Below the pieces are notes generated by a model. The model had not been told where the DNA came from and ran no database searches. It saw only the letters and a program-made list of their open reading frames with translations. From CAYMRB01 sp964392615 (GTDB lineage Bacteria > Planctomycetota > UBA8108), in assembly GCA_964392615.1 (NCBI GenBank), contig CAYMRB010000504.1, positions 1 to 6,681 on the forward strand: 6,681 nucleotides of DNA, read 5' to 3'. Position numbers and translations under genes: made by a program. Shown piece after piece: positions 5,813-6,681 of the stretch. Position 1 is the first letter of the stretch; every line of letters starts with the position of its first letter.

Positions 5813-5934
5813 CGTGGCGTATCACGTGCGGGCCGATTCCCGGCTCACTCTTCTCGACACGAACGTTTCTGTTTCCAGCCTCACCTCAACCTGGCGACCG
5901 GCGCACGCCGGCGTCAACTGAAGGGACCGTAGTC

Positions 5935-6681
5935 ATGTTCCACATGATGCACATCTGCCGGCACGAGCTCGGACTGTGGTTCCGCGACGGGGACCTCGCC
6001 GGCGTTCTGCGTCCGGGTCACCACCGCGTGCCGGGTTGGTTCAACTGGTTCCACCGCGACACCGTTCAGGTGATCGACCGCATGCGGACGGCCTTCGAGC
6101 ACCCGAAGCTCGACATCCTGGTTCTCGAGGACGCGCTCGAGGACGAGATCGAGGTCGTCGACCTGAAGGACGACGAGCGGGCGCTCGTCTGGAAGGACGG
6201 TCGGCTCGGCTGGTTCCTCGGCCCGGGCCGTCACGCCTTCTGGAAGGAGCCGCACGAGATCGCGGTCGAGCGCGTGCAGGTCTCCGATCTGCGCGTTCGT
6301 CACGAGCGCCTCGAGGCGATCGTCGCGCACCCGGCCGCGGAGTACTGGATCGAGATCGTCGAGGTGCCCGTCGGCGAAGAGGGCCTCCTGTTCGTCAACG
6401 GTCAGCTCGTCGAGGAGCTCGAGCCGGGAAAGCACGCGTTCTGGAAGGGCGCGGGGACCATTCGCTCGGTCGTCATCGATCGGCGTGAGAAGAGTCTCGA
6501 CGCGAACGCTCAGGACATCATGACCGCCGACAAGGTGACGCTGCGCGTCAACCTGCTCGTGACCTTCCGCATCGTCGATGCCGTCCGCTCGGTCACGGTG
6601 GTCAGCGACTCGTACCAGACTCTCTATCGCGAGGCGCAGCTCGCGCTGGCGCAGAGCCTGCTCCTGCAGGGACGGCGTGCC
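5935..6681 (+). CDS. Slipin / SPFH (band 7) family protein with tripled N-terminal motif (3' end missing)
   Basis: The frame opens at ATG 5935, with an AAGGGA ribosome site eight bases upstream, and is open for 249 codons to the window edge. The SPFH start motif, of the form 'E.GL.F.DG.L...L.PG.H.FWK....I..V..VD.R', occurs three times: about residues 11-49, 81-119 and 148-188. The SPFH core begins with the third copy and includes 'QDIMTADKVTLRVNLLVTF' (about 191-209) and 'VVSDSYQTLYREAQLAL'. SPFH proteins assemble into oligomeric rings or scaffolds at membranes and often organise proteases. No N-terminal membrane helix or signal peptide is visible, so membrane contact would be peripheral or through the missing C-terminal part. 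The final residues before the edge (AQSLLLQGRRA) do not follow the usual slipin continuation, but too little is left to judge. Family assignment is confident; the cellular role is not known. Confidence 0.88.
   Translation, partial: MFHMMHICRHELGLWFRDGDLAGVLRPGHHRVPGWFNWFHRDTVQVIDRMRTAFEHPKLDILVLEDALEDEIEVVDLKDDERALVWKDGRLGWFLGPGRHAFWKEPHEIAVERVQVSDLRVRHERLEAIVAHPAAEYWIEIVEVPVGEEGLLFVNGQLVEELEPGKHAFWKGAGTIRSVVIDRREKSLDANAQDIMTADKVTLRVNLLVTFRIVDAVRSVTVVSDSYQTLYREAQLALAQSLLLQGRRA

Larger units (their letters stand above)
5512..5934. other. 423-base stretch without a convincing gene, upstream of the slipin gene
   Basis: Open frames here are Arg/Ser-rich, lack ribosome sites and do not resemble any family. 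The stretch contains several inverted repeats: GGTC/GACC just after the tRNA (5520-5531), GGGACG/CGTCCC near 5585-5602, GACGC/GCGTC (5635-5648), a long hairpin (5710-5751) and a perfect 12-base palindrome (5801-5812). None is followed by a T run, so no terminator for the tRNA is obvious. It probably contains the promoter and leader of the slipin gene, but no clear -35/-10 pair stands out. Confidence 0.5.

Noticed and set aside
5606..5932. 108-codon + strand frame before the slipin gene
   Set aside because: No ribosome site, Arg/Ser-rich low-information protein, no family resemblance, and it crosses the long hairpin and palindrome.

Overview
This is GC-rich bacterial chromosome, most likely from the phylum Planctomycetota or a close relative. 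Three things point there: a secreted protein ending in the paired dockerin-like 'GDCNGDGN...LGGP' tail common in that group, a slipin of the kind with repeated N-terminal motifs, and an S9 peptidase joined to a second protease domain. This is a judgement from protein style; no rRNA or other phylogenetic marker is present. No mobile element, CRISPR array or phage gene is visible.

Layout. Bases 1-1483 (+) hold the 3' part of a dipeptidyl-peptidase-IV-type serine peptidase, fused to a zinc metallopeptidase domain resembling the catalytic domain of anthrax lethal factor. Converging on it, 18 bases away, is a minus-strand gene (1502-2511) for an unrecognised membrane protein. Its N-terminal membrane part and its C-terminal coiled-coil part lie in different frames, so it carries a probable one-base frameshift near 2150-2165. 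Divergent from that gene, 2658-5021 (+) encodes a 787-residue secreted protein: signal peptide, two copies of a LamG-like plus PKD/Ig-like module, and a C-terminal dockerin-like pair of calcium loops.

Bases 5022-5934 contain no convincing conventional protein gene but hold compact RNA features. A good sigma70-type promoter (5062-5089) is followed by about 200 bases that fold into a string of hairpins ending in a textbook intrinsic terminator (5273-5304). I read this as an independently transcribed structured small RNA that I do not recognise, and it is the best candidate here for something undescribed. Next come a tRNA-Thr(UGU) with an irregular acceptor stem (5440-5511) and a 423-base untranslated stretch with a long hairpin. 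The window ends inside a slipin/SPFH gene that starts at 5935 and whose N-terminal motif is repeated three times.

The genes do not form an operon or a shared pathway. Orientation changes and each unit's own signals indicate independent transcription units. The common themes are cell-envelope or secreted functions (peptidase, LamG/dockerin protein, slipin, membrane protein).
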